A stretch of 64,000 nucleotides of DNA, taken from positions 558,001 through 622,000 of the forward strand of contig JAKZHN010000001.1 of assembly GCA_037179335.1 (NCBI GenBank). Direction: 5' to 3'. A program made the translations under genes and the position numbers. The number at the start of each line of letters is the position of its first letter. The first letter of the stretch is position 1. This DNA is from Cyclaneusma minus (Eukaryota > Ascomycota > Leotiomycetes > Marthamycetales > Marthamycetaceae). Below, one piece after another: positions 12,927-23,922 of the stretch. Below the pieces are notes generated by a model that had not been told where the DNA came from, made no database searches, and saw only the letters and a program-made list of their open reading frames with translations.

Positions 12927-13652
12927 AGTTGTGAAGTGGCTGGTTCTTGCCATTGTGGTCATTGGGAAGATGGAATGATTGCAGTTGGGGGAAGGCGAGT
13001 CATGGACGGCGCTGTGGATGGGACCGTGAACTTTGTTGAGGCATTACTGTACAGTGTACTCTTTATGAAGAAATAGGAATTTTATGTAAAAAAATGAGCA
13101 ATGTGTGTATTGGAAGTGATTTGATGTGTTCAATGCTGCAAGATGCGATAATCCAAGTAGGAGGCGCGCTTCTTGCGAACCAGAACCTGCCTTCCGAGAC
13201 AGGGGCTTTCTTGCGGTGTCGAGTAACGAGGTCGATAACCGATCGATTCTACAACAAAAGTGGAAAATTCGCTCCATGAATGCGAATTGAAGAATAAAGC
13301 CCTGCTAAATCTCATCCCATAAAAAGGAATAATAATTTGGTCGTTGGCGTCGCGCACGTGACAGCGGCTCTATCTCGAAAGCTTGGCATCGTGTCCTGTC
13401 CTAACCGCATCTCGAAGCTCCAATCGAGCTCTCCCGCATCCCCGCCCACCACCACGCTCCTTACCATACCGCCGCCCCATCTCTCTCTCTCGCGCTACCT
13501 TACTCCTCCGCGTAATCGCCAATCCCACCATTTCCACTGCTTGCGAAGAAGTCGCGCTGCAAGACCGCCCTCCAACACCCACCAAACCCGCCGCCTACCA
13601 TTCCAAGAACCCACCAAGCCGCTCCGTCAATCCGCTCCGTCAATCCGCCAAG
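12927..13652. other. Intergenic region
   Basis: 3' flank of the ATPase gene, then a CT-rich probable promoter/leader of DPM3 (about 13430-13650). A short tandem repeat of a TCCGTCAATCCGC-type unit sits just before the DPM3 start. Confidence 0.55.
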
Positions 13653-14252
13653 ATGACGAAAGCGCAGCAGACTATCTCTATGGGCTTGCTGGTCACTTCT
13701 GTACGTGCTTGAAACCCTTCTACAAGACCTGGCGTATACTCGGCGAATATCAATGGGCCTACGAAGACGCTGCTAGAACTAGGGACAAGAGGCTCTGCTG
13801 CATTTCAATGGCAATGGAGATGATTCGATGATTTATGGACTATGGCTAATTGATTTGTTTTTTTTGGGAATTTATAGCTCTACCTCTCCCTCTACCTCCA
13901 CCTCGTCCCGCTCCCCTCCGTCGTGCAAGATGAGATCGTGCCTGTGGTACGTTCACCCATTTATCACCTTTCGCTCGCTCCGAAAGAAGCCCTTCATTGT
14001 TGCCCACCTCCGCTACATCCCTACACACCCGCACACGTAATTTGCAAAACCAAAGAACATCAGCTAATTTTCACGATTGCAAAACAGCTTCCCTTCTGGG
14101 CCCTCGTAACCTTCGGCTCCTACCTCCTCTTCAAGCTCGGCTACGGCGTCTTCACCTTCAACGACGTGCCCGAAGCCCACGCCGAGCTGATGCACGAAAT
14201 CGAGCTGGCGAAGAACGATTTGCGCACCAAGGGCGTGGAGATCATGGACTAA
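13653..14252 (+). CDS. dpm3: Dolichol-phosphate mannosyltransferase subunit 3
   Basis: Three exons (13653-13700, 13878-13946, 14088-14252) give 93 aa, the usual size for DPM3. The sequence starts MTKAQQTISMGLLVTS, continues with a second hydrophobic segment (LPFWALVTFGSYLLFKLGYG) and ends with the family-typical VFTFNDVPEAHAELMHEIELAKNDL. Both hydrophobic stretches are expected ER membrane helices. DPM3 anchors and stabilises the catalytic DPM1 subunit, which makes dolichol-phosphate-mannose for N-glycans, O-mannosylation and GPI anchors. All introns fall in phase 0 with canonical ends. Confidence 0.93.
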
Positions 14253-15105
14253 GGATACTCCTTTACCAAAAAATAATACAATTATGTACATGTTTTGATC
14301 TGTGGGGATCGAAGGGCGCTTGCAAGGGAGGAATGAGAAATATTGGCGTGATGACTATTGCGTTTTGGCGGTGACGTGAATGATGTGCAATACCTCCTCG
14401 ACTGTCGATGCGGAGGGACTTGAGGATGGTGGAGCTTGCTCTTTCTTCGGCCGCAAGACTCGAATGGAGGTCGTGAAGCGCACGTCTGAACGAGATGTTG
14501 CATACTACAGGGAAGAGTTCGGTGTGCGTTGTGGGCTTAATGGCGTGACATGGGACGAGGGAAAATAGAACAAAATAGGCTATTTTGAACTGCGTGCCAA
14601 AAAAGGGAGGGGTTCATGGAGTTAGCTTCCTAAAAATTCAAGAATGACCAGTTCTGGCTGGCTCTTGGGATGTTACGGCCCTTGAGATGCAGCGATGGGA
14701 CCGCGATCGACAACATTTACGCAAATGCTTCAGTCGTGGTAAGGACATTTTTGGTTTTTGCTGCAACCACCACACCACCACACCACCACCCCACTGTCCC
14801 AGAAAGCATGTGAGCCATGTCCTTCCATTATCACACCCATAAAACCAGGTCGGCTTCTATTTCCACACAATGCTCTTTCCTTACAAATGCACCATTGCAT
14901 GCAAAATGGGTATCCCTCAGCTCCACCAAGCTATGCATGAACAAAAGACAAATGAAACTCCAGCAACCGCCGCGAGTCCATCGCTAAGCCCATCCGCAAA
15001 ACGCCACTATCTATCTACGACAAATTCGTAGCCTCACAGCAGCCTAACCCCATAAACGCGAAACAGAAGAAAAAGAATATATGGAACTAGGGATGGTGGA
15101 GAAGC
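14253..15105. other. Intergenic region between convergent genes
   Basis: No gene seen. It holds the 3' flanks of DPM3 and of the 820-aa gene, with a CACCAC-rich run near 14766-14790. Confidence 0.55.
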
Positions 15106-17659
15106 TCAGAAGTTTTCCACGCCGGCCAGGACACCCACGATGCCGCGAACGGCTGACAAGGGCCCGACTTGTGCGACTAGCTTGTCGAAGATGCTGGGGA
15201 TCTTGGAGAGAGACGAGCGGCTGTCTATTGCTTGCCCTATATCAATCGCCAGTCAGCATCTCTGATTCAAAATAAAGTAGAACATGAATGAGAAAGAGTT
15301 GGGGGTGGGGGGGTTCCAAAAACTTACAACTCCTCGGCACCCTCGCTTTCGCCCCAACAACTGCCTCCGCCTCCCCAGTCCAATCAAACCCAATCCGCCA
15401 CTCAATCTTGACCTCCACCCTCTCGGTATTCCCGCTAGATCCCCCTCCTGAAGAAGGAACATCAATGCCAAGCAGCATACTCGTGCGTCCCATATGCTTT
15501 AGCAATTCCCTCCTCTTCCACTTCCTCCCCTCCTTCTCCCTTTCACCTTCCTCTTCCCCATCCTCATCCTCATCCCGTCTTTTCCTCTTCCCCTTATTTG
15601 CCCTCGAACTCTTCGCCATCTTCTCAATCGCCTCCCTCGCAGCCCCCTCACTCCCAAATTCCTCCTCAACATTTGCCCAGAAAACCGCTCGTCTGCGACT
15701 CATCTCCACAAAAGAGTTGAGCGCCCAGAAGACGGCGTTTACGTCGCCGCCTAGCATATTTTTCGTTTCCTGAGCACTGTTTTGGAGAAACTTGGAACAA
15801 CGAGAGCGTGCCCAGGTGCCGAATTCTAACTCGGCGGAAGGGTCGAGACGGGCGATTTCGAGGGAGTGCACGGAGAAAGAGGGGTGGGCGACGGTGAGGA
15901 TGATGGTGGCGGCGGACAGGAGGGCCTGGGGGAAGGAAACGGTTATTGTTGATTGTCGGAGGAGGGGTGGGAGGGTTGACGAGGTGCTGGATTGGGGTGC
16001 TGGGATCAGCGTTGAGGTTGAGGTGAAGGTCAGGGATGTGAAGAGTTGGAGGTATGGTAGTGGGTCGGAGACGGGGACGGGATGATGTGATGCTGGCGGT
16101 TCGGCGGGCAGTGAGGGAGCTTTCGGGCGGCGTTTGCGGATGGCGAAAGGGAGGAGAGACGTGATTGATTGGGAAAGTGTCTTCTTCTTGGATTCGGATT
16201 GGGGCGCGGAAGCAGAGGCGGTGGATCGCGAGAGGAATTGAAGAATTTCATCTGCATTTGGCGGCGCTCGAGTCTCGTCTTTGCCGGACTCTTGCAGTTT
16301 CCTTATACGCTCAGATTCTCGCTCGCCTAGCTTCAAGTCTGCTTCTATGATCTCAAGTTCAGCTGCTAGCTGGTCGCGCAGCCGTTTCTTAGCAGTTTCG
16401 GGAGGATCGAAAGGCACAAGTCGGTCCTGAAGGGTGGGCTGATGGATTCTAGCAGTTTCAGGCGCTGGGGAGGGCTGGACGGCGGGTTGGGCTGTTTGGG
16501 CCCTCTGGGCCGTTTGCTTTAAAGGAGAAGGTTGTTGCTTCTTGCCAATCTCTCTGTTCCGCCTAGGCTTCTTGCTCGGCGTATTATGTATCCCAGATGG
16601 AGGAGTTGTGACAACTGGATCTGGTATTCCTCGTTGTGTTGGCGTAGGAGGTAACTCAGGCTCTTCAGGCTGAGACTTCTGCGATTGTGCTGGCTGGCGT
16701 GGAAATGCTTTTTGCGGTACAGTTGTTTGTCGACTCCGTTGTTCAGGTACTGGATCTGTAGGAGTATTTGAAGGTTCTGTAGCTGCCAGATTTTTAGGAG
16801 CTTTATCTGATCGGATAGAATCCGGGATTCCTGCTGGCACAATATCTGCGGTTCTTTCTACAGTCGGCTCGAGCGCAGCTGATCCTGGGGCCTGTTGTGA
16901 GTCCTCTTCCGGAACGCGATCTGGGATCTGCTCCGGCGGTCGCTCTGGAGCCTTTTCAGGAGCTTGTTCCACCGGCCGTTCAGCTGCTGCCTCAGAATTT
17001 TCCGCAACAGGCCGTACGGGCTCCACGGGCGTAGGTTGTCTAGCAACTGGCGCTTGCTGCTCAATTGAATTTTCCGGAGCAACTTCAGGCTGCGAGGGCG
17101 CCGTCGGCTGGGAGCTAACAGGTGACCTTCGTAGTCCCCGTTTGCGAAAAGGATCGGGGATATCGTCTGGGCCTGGAAATCCCCCTGTGGTATCCCCTAC
17201 CGTGCCTCCGGGGGCAGGTGCCGTAGGGATGTTCTCGTTTGGTTTTCTCGGTGTCCGCCGTGGTGGTCCCAATAGTCCACCTCTCGCAGATCGGTTTTCT
17301 CGCGGTGTGCCCGGCGTATTCGTCATTTTCGCCAGAGGAGCATTTCCAACCCTCTGAGGAGCAGGATTTGTTTGGTTTGAAGCATCGGGCTGTTCAGCTT
17401 GACGCTGCGGGGGTCCATTTCTGCTTTGCGGTCGTGACGCGCTTTTCTCGGGTGACGGTGATGGCGAGCGATTGAGGGTCTGGGACGACTGGCGTCTAGC
17501 TATACTGGCTTTTGTCGGCGAAGCGAAGGACGGATATCGCGGCGTGGCATTCGCGCCAGCTGGGGGAGGAGTAGCAGACCGGTTTGCTGGAGTGGACGCG
17601 TCTCCCGGGACAGAGCGAGTGGGAGACACTTTGCGCCGCTTGGCGGGCGAGGGCGGCAT
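15106..17659 (-). CDS. Unknown conserved-looking nuclear protein with long disordered N-terminus
   Basis: Two exons on the minus strand (17659-15328 and 15236-15106) give 820 aa. The start MPPSPAKRRKVSPTRS resembles a basic nuclear localisation signal. Residues 1 to about 410 are Pro/Ser/Gln/Glu-rich and disordered, with ELPPTPTQRGIPDP and GIHNTPSKKPRRN short motifs. About 420-480 is a charged helix (RDQLAAELEIIEADLKLGERESERIRKL). The C-terminal 300 residues look folded (LPYLQLFTSLTF, ITVSFPQALLSAATIILTV, FGTWARSRCSKFLQ, IEWRIGFDWTGEAEAVV). The last exon ends in KLVAQVGPLSAVRGIVGVLAG. A kinetochore or chromatin role is possible from this layout, but I do not recognise the family with confidence. 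Confidence 0.82.
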
Positions 17660-18205
17660 TTGGGAATTGATCGATTATATCCAGTTGTCCATGCTCTTCT
17701 ATGATATCCGTACAGTCAGGCCAGTTGGCAGATGTACTCGAAACGGGTGGGATTGTTGAAGTCGTGATGATGTGGGGGAGTGGAGGGGACTCGGCGACTC
17801 TCTCCAGATTTTTGGCGGGTGTAACGCGATTCTTCGAAGCGACAACACTCCGCCCAGCAACAACAAACCTCTCCCGATCATGTATCTTTTTCCAGCCACA
17901 ACCACGATACCTCCAGCCCAGCATGTCGAAATCCACGGAATATCGAAGCACCATTTTCATCGCTACAGCCTGTGTGCAGACGTGGCTTATTTTGTCTATT
18001 TTGACGCCTTCAAAGGGTGGATCGCGTGCCTGCGAAAACCCAAGCACAGCCTCCTCGACCATGTCACGATCCGGCAAAATGGAAACCAACCTCGAAGACA
18101 ATCCGGGATTGACTGAAAAAGCTGCGCTGGGCAATATTCTATTTCTGCGCTCAGATATATGCCCTGAATTGCCTGCAACCGTCCCGATATCATTATACAC
18201 ATAGT
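17660..18205. other. Intergenic region with weak overlapping frames
   Basis: Frames of up to 167 residues exist on both strands but overlap one another, lack motifs and cross the start of the neighbouring gene. It probably contains the promoter of the 820-aa gene. Confidence 0.45.
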
Positions 18206-18801
18206 TCACAGAACACCATACAAGCCAACCACAGCGCCAACCAACGGAATCATCCCTCTGACCCCATTCCAGAACGCCCACTTCTCCACCAAGCTCCTCA
18301 CTTCCACTTCAGCCACCGACTTCACGCTCGCAGCCGCCTCCATCAACAGCTTGCTATTAATCGGCTGCAGCGTCACTAGCGTGAAAGGAACAATAGCCAA
18401 AGCCAACACACTAGCCGTCGCCAACGCCGTAACACTACCTTCCTTCGTCGGGATGCTGGATTTCCCGGAGTAGCGCATGTATGCTGCGCCGGCGAGAGAG
18501 GCGGATGTGACGAGAGCTGCTGGGGGCCCGACCGAGACGCCGATCTTGAACATGTGGTCCCATTGGGAGAGAAGCAGAGGTGTGTTGCCAATGCTGGCGG
18601 AGAGGTAGGTGGGGACGCAGATGCCGGTGAGGGCGAAGTTGCAGCCTAGGTATTGTGTCAATTTTGAAAGCACTTGGAAATATTGACTACCAGGTATATA
18701 ATATATATAGTCACGTGATGAGCTGGATACTTACCAGCTAACATAGCTGAGCTTGTCAGGCCGACGACTTGCAGCGAGCGGACAATGGTTTGTGAATCCA
18801 T
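18206..18801 (-). CDS. DUF1772-type small integral membrane protein
   Basis: Two exons (18801-18735 and 18645-18206) give 168 aa. The start MDSQTIVRSLQVVGLTSSAMLAG comes from the short first exon. Hydrophobic segments follow at LTSSAMLAGCNFALTG, VGPPAALVTSASLAGAAYM, VTALATASVLALAIVPFTLV and the C-terminal MIPLVGAVVGLYGVL. The intervening NSKLL motif and the WNGVRG motif before the last helix are typical of DUF1772 proteins, some of which are anthrone oxygenases or noxB-like. No polyketide genes are nearby, so a secondary-metabolite role is not supported here. Confidence 0.85.
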
Positions 18802-19273
18802 GCTTGTGTTTGTGTAACGTATGCTGATGTCACTTTAATAGGGGTGCAGGTAATAGAAACGCCCAATTGCTTGGTCTTTGGAGATCTGGGCAGATGCTTC
18901 AGACTTGTGTCCTTGACGCTTGCTTATATATTCAGCTGAAGGGGAATATGGCATGACATTTGTAAGAATGGACCCACTTTGGCATGGTGTTGCTGTGCCC
19001 GGAGAATACATGTAATCCTACCGGACTTTCGGACTTCGCAGGTAAGAGTAACCAATAAGTCCGATTTCCGTTCTTGAGAAGAAACATGGGTTACACGGAA
19101 TCTACAGTCTGCATACCACTGAGTTTCGAGCTCTTATACAAGTCTCGTCGTCATAGACTTATATCCAAGCAGCAGTTCAGATATTAATTAACTTAGGCCT
19201 TCGCTGAGAATCCAAAGCATGACCCCCCGAATCCATACCTTGATCCATTGAAAAACCCGCTACAACATCCAAA
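18802..19273. other. Intergenic region
   Basis: Upstream flank of the DUF1772 gene and the pseudogene at 19274. Nothing else seen. Confidence 0.5.
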
Positions 19274-20050
19274 ATGTCCAAATACACAATTCTCGGCGGT
19301 ACAGGCAATACCGGCCGCGAGCTCATCAAACAATTAACCTTCTCCCAACACCCTCAACATCTTCGTCCGATCCAAACCCAGGCTGCTCCAGCAATTCCCC
19401 AACCTCTCCAACCTACCAAACGTCACCATATTCACCGGCAACCTCTCCGACCCCAAGCTCCTCGCCTCCTGTATCTCAGGAGTCGACGTAGTCTTCGCCG
19501 TCGTCGCCAGCAACCTTTCCACTCCCGGTTTTCGCGTAGCTCAAGACACTTCCAACGCTTTAATAGCCGCTTGCTGTCTCCTCCGCACCTCAAGTCCCGC
19601 CGTGACGCTCCCGCGTCTCGTCTCCTTTCCTCGCTCTCCGTAAACCCCGAACTCTCACGCTCCACCCCAGTTATCGTGCACTGGCTAGTATGCAAATCCC
19701 TCTTCTATCTCTACGACGACCTGAAAACCGCAGAACGTACTCTTCGCATGCACAAAGGTTGGCTGGATTGCGTATTCGTGCAGCCGGGGATGCTGAGCGA
19801 GGATCCTGTGCAGAGGGGTCATGTGATTGGGATTGGGGGTAATGAGGGTGCGCTAAGCTTTGCAGATTTGGCGGCTGGGATGATTGAGATTGCGGGGGAG
19901 GAGAGGTTTGCTTGGATGGGGGTTTGTGTTGGTCCGAAGAGTGGGGAGACGGATGTGAGTTGGAGGGCGCTGGTGTATTTGGTGAAGGGCTTGGTGTGGG
20001 GGTATGTGCCGGGGGCTTATGCGGTTAGTAGGATGTTTGGGTTGGTTTGA
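19274..20050 (+). pseudogene. NAD(P)-binding (NmrA/atypical SDR-like) gene with two frameshifts
   Basis: The open frame starts with a Rossmann motif, MSKYTILGGTGNTGRELIKQL. From about 19338 the family-like sequence moves to the +1 frame (NTLNIFVRSKPRLLQQFPNL, then FTGNLSDPKLLASCISGVDV and VFAVVASNLSTPGFRVAQDT). It returns to the first frame near 19615-19635 (SSLSVNPELS, then LYDDLKTAERTL, GWLDCVFVQPGMLSEDPV and LSFADLAAGMIEIA). No GT-AG intron explains either shift. The original-frame middle is an Arg/Pro-rich artefact. So this is a recently inactivated oxidoreductase-like gene, or carries two sequencing errors. A mariner relic begins 50 bp after its stop. Confidence 0.75.
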
Positions 20051-20100
20051 GAGCTTGAGATTGGGTGTGCTGTTAATGAGGGTAGCGAGCGTGTTGCCTA

Positions 20101-20665
20101 CAGTGGGGGGAACAAAGTCTGGGTACAGTTGTTATTTTCAACTATTTTAATACTTTTTATACCACCCATTGGCCTGAATAACTGCCTGATACCTGTGGCC
20201 TATAATAGAGCTTAATTTCTTTAAATATTTATTCACAACTGTGTCCCACTATATCTATGCCACTTATATAAGCCTTTAAAAATAGCCTTTATATTGGGCA
20301 AATTATAGAGCTCTGGATCAGCTTTGTAAATAGCTGCCTTGAGTAAGGCCCAGAGATTCTTAATAGGATTAAGTCTGGACTGTAAGAGGGCCATTCCATA
20401 ACTGTGTAGCGGGGGGTGGTGAAAAAATCGCCTTAATTGCATTATTTTTGAGGGGGTTGGCGGGCTTGAGGTCCAGTTTTTTCAAGGGGGGCTCCCCGGC
20501 GCACACGATTGACTGGCATATTGATTTTTGCATGGGTGTATAAAAAAGAAAAGGGGCTTCAATTTGGCTTATTTATATTTACTCTAGCGCGTTTCTATAT
20601 GGCGCTGTGGCGCTTAATGCTAAGTATACCCAGACTTTTTTTCCCAGACTTTTTTTCCCCTACTG
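20101..20665 (-). mobile_element. Tc1/mariner-type DNA transposon relic (565 bp)
   Basis: The ends are inverted repeats: CAGTGGGGGGAACAAAGTC on the left, and the reverse complement of GACTTTTTTTCCCCTACTG on the right, each bordered by TA, the expected target-site duplication (20099-20100 and 20666-20667). The right end carries an extra copy of CCCAGACTTTTTTT. On the minus strand a fragment reads SRLNPIKNLWALLKAAIYKA (near 20390-20325), the C-terminal part of a DDE transposase that normally reads DLNPIENLW. The rest of the transposase is missing, so the copy is internally deleted and could move only with help in trans. Confidence 0.85.
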
Positions 20666-20737
20666 TAGGTAAAGGCTGACTGTTGGAGTTGCTACGGAAT
20701 GACTTTCGTTGAAATATAAAGGTTTTCGCTTAGTCAC

Positions 20738-20860
20738 GGGATGAATTGCACTGCCGGAATAAGTTGCAACTGGCAGGATTATTTGCACCTGATAGGCTGA
20801 TTGCCCCTGATAGAACGATTTGCCCCTAGCAGGATCGATGTCCCCTGATCCAGAACTACA
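20738..20860. repeat. Degenerate minisatellite, about six units of 17-20 nt
   Basis: Units begin GG(A/C)T(G/A/T)A and continue TTGC...CCTGATA: for example GGATTATTTGCACCTGATA, GGCTGATTGCCCCTGATA and GAACGATTTGCCCCTAGCA. Similar GCAGGATCAA units recur upstream of gene D at 30258-30300. Confidence 0.65.
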
Positions 20861-21480
20861 CGTTTGATGACGACAAATCACATATCCGCAAAATCCAGCG
20901 GGATATAGTTAAGCTCCACGGCTCGATATTTCCCACCGCGACAGTATCTAAACCACTTGCTCTTCGATAGTATAGGGCGTTAGAACAATGTAAGTCGAGT
21001 TTCCTCTTGGCAGAGATGTTGAAATTGTATGTATATGTTTGAATTGGCAACTTCGATTCCATCAAGTGGTCTAGATACTGTTCCGTAGTGCGATTGAGCT
21101 GTAAAGCTCCCCTTATACAGCTATTGATCTTAACGATGGAAGGAGGTCTTCATGATATGCGCAAAACTAGGTAGTTCGGCGGCGAACGGCTTTATGCTGG
21201 TATAGACGTCACTCCGTCGAGGGACGCGCTCGCTGGGTGAGAACCTCCTTGTCGAGTGAAAGCTGGTTGTCGAGAGAGAACCATAGAAATAGCCTGGGTT
21301 GCCAGGCGGTCGACCACCATTTACGTTGGGAGAAGGATACTCCGTGGAAGTATCCCAAGCGCCCCGCTTGAATTCCCTCATCCGCGCTACATCTTCAAGC
21401 CTACGAAACCCATCCCGAAGTCTCTACGCACCTCTTCATCAAGATACCAAGACAAAACACATCACTGTCTCCAAACCACC
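20861..21480. promoter_or_regulatory. Upstream region of family-1 gene A
   Basis: No gene seen. It contains a segment at about 21027-21070 (GAATTGGCAACTTC, then TTCCATCAAGTGG) that is related to the 332-bp duplicated unit upstream of gene D, a CCTCCTTGTCGAG block, and the box GATACTCCGTGGAA at about 21338 that recurs upstream of gene C. Confidence 0.5.
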
Positions 21481-22270
21481 ATGGCCCGCACCTCGAACGA
21501 TCTCAAATTCACCCGTCACCGCAACAAGCGCCACAACCGCCGCGACGCTCGTCGTCAAGGCACCGCTCATAGTGTGAAGAAGCCCGGTAACGGAGGTCAT
21601 ACCACCAATTCAGGAAATGAAGCGCGACGTGGCGCTCTCGATCGCCTGCTCACTGGTCGTTTTCGTCATGAGGGCTTGAATACGAGGCCCAAACCCGTGG
21701 CTGACAAGGCCGCTGTCCTCGACACCAACGCTAGAAACATGGCTACTGTCGAAGCAACTCAAGCCGTTGTTGGATATGTTGAAGCTGTTACGAGCCCCGA
21801 GGAAACCGACCTGCAGGCGAAGGAGCCTGAACAGGTTCTGCGCAGCGTAAGTCGTCTCTGGTTAGCCATGCACTTTCTAGATCGAGGTTAACGAAGTGAA
21901 GCAGGAGAAAGAAGTGAAGCAAGACAACGACATGTCGGCTCTGGGTGCTCCCAATCCCGCCGTCGAAAACATTGGAGCCCTTTCTGGAGATATTGCCGCT
22001 GCTGCTGGAGAAGTTAGTGCTGTCATCAATGCTGATGAGATTGAGCTTGACTTCGACCTCCCGGCGGATGAGATGCTGGATCCGTCAGAATGGATGGATG
22101 AGACTGTCATGGAGGAAGCCTTACTGCAGAGCCAAGCTCAGAAGACCGAAGCTGATGACATGCCGATCTTGGATGAGTCCGAGGTTGATGAATGGCTTGA
22201 TCAGTCGGTTTTGGATGAAGTTTGGGCGGAACACCAGGCCCGCAAGAGACAGGCTCGCATGGAAGACTAG
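21481..22270 (+). CDS. Family-1 member A, unknown function
   Basis: Two exons (21481-21846 and 21881-22270) give 251 aa. The N-terminus is strongly basic (KFTRHRNKRHNRRDARRQG); an RFRHEGLNTRPKP motif lies near residue 60. The second exon is acidic, with a C-terminal signature SEVDEWLDQSVLDEVWAEH shared with pseudogene B. The intron is only 34 nt. Without splicing the frame stops at 21891 after 136 residues, so splicing decides whether the acidic tail is made. No domain was recognised. The charge layout suggests a nucleic-acid- or histone-interacting protein, which is inference only. Its neighbours B and C are paralogs. Confidence 0.72.
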
Positions 22271-22530
22271 GAGTTGATTACAGGGATAAGAGAGACAGCA
22301 CTTTGAGTGTGGAGAAAGTTTGCTTGACTCCTCTGTTATATACTCGTATGGCTTCCTAATCCCAATACATACGTCGTTCACCACTGCCCAAGTCTCTGAT
22401 GCTTGCTCTAAACAATAATTGACAGCTTCTGCCCGCCTTTAACCAGTGGGAGACTACAGTCTTTATTTACATATACTTTTGAATTTTCGTCCCACATACA
22501 TAAACGACCAACGTCTGAAAACCACCCACT

Positions 22531-23279
22531 ATGGATTCCAACGCAACAGATCCCGAATTCGCTCGCCGTCGCAACAAGCGCAACAACTAACGTCGTCGCC
22601 GCGATACTCGCCAACGAGGAGCCGCTGAGACTGCGAAGAAGCCCAGCAGTACAGTCCAGGTCAAGCAGGAGGCTGTCAAGGCAGAGGAGGCTTGTCGGGG
22701 CGCCTTCACCGAGAGGGCCTGGGAAAACGACCCAGAATTAGCATGGCCGCGCTTCCCAATATCAGTCCCAGAAATGGAACGACTGCCGGAGAAGTTCGCG
22801 CCGCTGTTGGAGATGCTTACCTGGAGGCGGAGAAGGAGAATGAACAGAGCGTGAGTCGTCCCTGCTGTATCTTGCTTTGATGCTGCATTGTGCTAACGAC
22901 CACTTTCTAGACTGAGGCTGATGATACCGCTGATGCTGGAGATATTGGATACATTGGAGCCACTGTTGGAGACTTTGGATCTCTTTTGAATTCCAACAAG
23001 ATCGACAATGAGGTGGAGAAGTCTGGGAAGAGCGTGAGTTATCCCTTGTTGATGCTACTCGAATGCTGCATTACGCTGACGACTGAATTCTAGATTCAGA
23101 TTGATGAGGTCAAGATGGAGAAAGTTTTGGACAAGGAAGCGCTGCCTCTGGCTATCGACGAGTTTGATATTGATATTCCAGTGTTGGATGCGTCCGAGGT
23201 GGATAAGTGGCTGGATCAATCAGTTATGGATGAAGTGTGGGCGCAGATACAAGCCCAGAAGAAGTCTGAAGCGGCTTAG
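22531..23279 (+). pseudogene. Family-1 member B, broken copy
   Basis: Exons 22531-22850, 22911-23033 and 23094-23279 parallel gene A. The start MDSNATDPEFARRRNKRNN is followed at once by an in-frame TAA (22588-22590). A shift of frame is needed near 22680-22695 to reach GRLHREGLGKRPR, the counterpart of A's RFRHEGLNTRPK. Exons 2 and 3 remain open and end in SEVDKWLDQSVMDEVWAQ. The two 60-nt introns are similar to each other and to those of C and D. It has one more intron than A, so A may have lost or fused it. Confidence 0.75.
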
Positions 23280-23922
23280 AGCATCGGAGTAGGACGAATC
23301 TGGTATTGACCTCGAGGGCTTGGGCAGGTGTTGCTCTGCCAGTTTCACTTGTACGAGTCACCCGGTATCGAATACATGATCTTCATCAATCCCTGATCAC
23401 TGGTGGCCAATTGTATTACTTGTGAGAGCATTTTGTAGAGTAGTGAGTCACATGCAAGAGGAGAGAAATGGAGCTCAATTTTGCACCAGTTATTCTCTCA
23501 TAGTATATGAGCTCCCATTTCCAGAGCAAAGCATGGACGTAAGGGTTATTTGAAATTTACCTATCCACCTACAGTGGCCTTTTTCAAGTGCGCCCCATTA
23601 AACCTCTTCTCTTGCTTTATGATGGAACTCGTATACTCATCGGCCCCCCTTTGAATAGCTCCTCCTTGTTCAGGTTCGCATCCTACCTCGTTCTCCGGTT
23701 AGACCCGCGTTGGAATTAAGTTGACCTGGGCTATGGGTACATAGTGTGGGACGAAGAATATGATTTTAACTGTACGACTGGAATGGCCTACTTGCCAGGG
23801 GCGGCTGTAACCTGTTAATCATTATTCGCCGTTCGAAAGCAAGACTAGGGAGTTATGGTAGTGGTAAACGACATGTGTATTCTGTATCCGAACAGACGAA
23901 CAGGAAGCAGAGCTACCTGTTC

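Noticed and set aside
17701..18204. 167-residue plus-strand frame between two minus-strand genes
   Set aside because: It overlaps another long frame on the minus strand, has no motif, and covers the likely promoter of the 820-aa gene.
17496..18281. 261-residue minus-strand frame
   Set aside because: It runs across the start codon region of the 820-aa gene in another frame and has a non-protein-like composition.
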